A stretch of DNA of 21,017 nt, from NCBI GenBank assembly GCA_001275005.1, contig JWZX01003290.1, forward strand, positions 1 to 21,017. The letters are read 5' to 3'. Source of the DNA: Chrysochromulina tobinii (lineage: Eukaryota; Haptophyta; Prymnesiales; Chrysochromulinaceae). Each line of letters begins with the position of its first letter. Position 1 is the stretch's first letter. The notes beneath the pieces are model-generated. The model searched no databases and was not told where the DNA came from. It was given only the letters and a program-made list of their open reading frames with translations. The position numbers were made by a program, and so were the translations under genes. Positions 18,101 through 21,017 of this stretch are shown here, in pieces.

Positions 18101-18366
18101 GATGGGTAGAATGTGTGCGCGTGCTTCTTTGCAAAGTAGTCAATGAAGACGGAGCGCACACGCTCAGCCGGCCAGAGCTCTGGCTGGAGGCGGCCCTTTT
18201 CGGAGGCGTGGAGCTGGCCGGCGCGGGTGACAGAGCCGCGAAAGGCAAGCGGCTGGACGATGCGCGCGAGTGGAAGTGTCGTGCGCGACAGCATGCTCAC
18301 GGACACCGCGGTCGTGCCGATCGGGGAGGTGAGGAACAGCGTCTTGAGGAGGAGGCGTCCTCCCAT
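15119..18366 (-). CDS. AARS: Alanyl-tRNA synthetase, probably with mitochondrial presequence
   Basis: The enzyme charges tRNA-Ala and edits mischarged Ser/Gly. Two exons (18366-16591 and 16426-15119), joined by a 164-nt GT-AG intron, give 1,027 residues. The class II core is complete: [14 protein letters not shown] (motif 1), [22 protein letters not shown] with [13 protein letters not shown] (motif 2 region, about 129-171), [15 protein letters not shown] (236-250) and GMGFERL (motif 3, from 301). The editing site is H663-x3-H667 and C782-x3-H786 (CGGTH), so both activities should be intact. The C-terminal C-Ala domain ends in Gly/Ala-rich sequence. The splice restores GLVLD-RTAFYS. The first about 55 residues are rich in Arg, Ser, Leu and Thr with almost no acid, like a mitochondrial targeting peptide; ATGs at 18366 and 18294 both precede the domain. 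One gene may serve cytosol and mitochondria, as in yeast ALA1. It is divergent from MCM3. Confidence 0.96.
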
Positions 18367-18695
18367 CGGAGTCCTCGCTGCACGGAAGTTTTATCGATCT
18401 CAAGAGGATCTCGCAAGGCTCTGGGAACGATGACGAAAGCCCTATCTTATGTTGAAAACGCGCTCTTCGATTTGCATGTTTGTCTATCAAGGCCCAAAAT
18501 TGCCTAACGATAAGGCACACCAGCTCCGGGGTGGCGCGACGCAAACACAGCGTGCAGCACAATGCGACATGTTCGCAACTACACATCCTTCATGCGCTTC
18601 ACTTCTCTTCAGTTGTACCATGAATTCGAGTGTGAAAAGAGTTTCTTCGCGGTCAAAAGCCGCTGCTGGTCGCCGCCTTTGACAGCCGGTGCACC
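18367..18695. promoter_or_regulatory. Divergent promoter region, AlaRS / MCM3
   Basis: The two start codons are 329 bp apart, so both promoters must lie here unless 5' introns are missed. The DNA is less GC-rich than its surroundings. No TATA box or perfect cell-cycle element (ACGCGT) is visible; AACGCGC near 18457 is only a partial match. Confidence 0.55.

Positions 18696-21017
<2,322 letters not shown>

Noticed and set aside
18455-18464. MluI cell-cycle box upstream of MCM3
   Set aside because: AACGCGC is only a partial match to ACGCGT and no second copy is present.

Overview
The window is eukaryotic nuclear DNA: GC-rich, with spliced protein genes, a polymerase III tRNA gene and long runs of simple-sequence DNA coding for Ala, Gly or Ala/Gln. 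I assembled five housekeeping or regulatory genes exon by exon, by joining GT-AG (once GC-AG) introns so that protein similarity continues across each junction. The introns are short (about 70-185 nt). Most donors begin GTGNG, and a CTGAC branch-point-like motif lies upstream of the acceptor in at least five of them. With a fungal-type Zn(II)2Cys6 zinc-cluster regulator and one AlaRS gene carrying a presequence, this points to a fungus, perhaps a GC-rich basidiomycete. That is an inference; a GC-rich protist is not excluded.

Layout. 298-3406 (+) is VPS35, the retromer scaffold, in seven exons. 3407-4463 is a convergent intergenic region with two perfect hairpins and a TG microsatellite. 4464-5486 (-) is an intronless nucleotide-sugar transporter of the SLC35A/UDP-galactose type. 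6007-7936 (-) is a zinc-cluster plus AT-hook regulator in four exons. It shares a 425-bp divergent promoter region, holding a TGACCG-N4-CGGTCA palindrome, with 8362-10295 (+), N-myristoyltransferase in four exons with a 28-alanine insertion. 10296-11676 is gene-poor, very CpG-rich in part, and contains a 389-bp segment bounded by inverted repeats ending in TTAA. 11677-13488 (-) is an unrecognised basic protein with a motif occurring three times. 13515-13585 (-) is tRNA-Gly(GCC) with A box, B box, T-run terminator and an upstream TATA-like element. 13810-14397 (+) is an unrecognised 195-residue ORF. 15119-18366 (-) is alanyl-tRNA synthetase in two exons, divergent from MCM3, which starts at 18696 (+) and runs off the window inside a polyglycine repeat.

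The genes do not form one pathway. They cover retrograde endosomal sorting, Golgi sugar-nucleotide import, transcription, protein lipidation, translation and DNA replication, as expected of an ordinary nuclear locus. The points that most deserve a second look are an in-frame TGA in otherwise well-conserved MCM3, the triplicated motif in the unknown 11677-13488 protein, the palindrome in front of the zinc-cluster gene, and the TTAA-bounded inverted-repeat segment.
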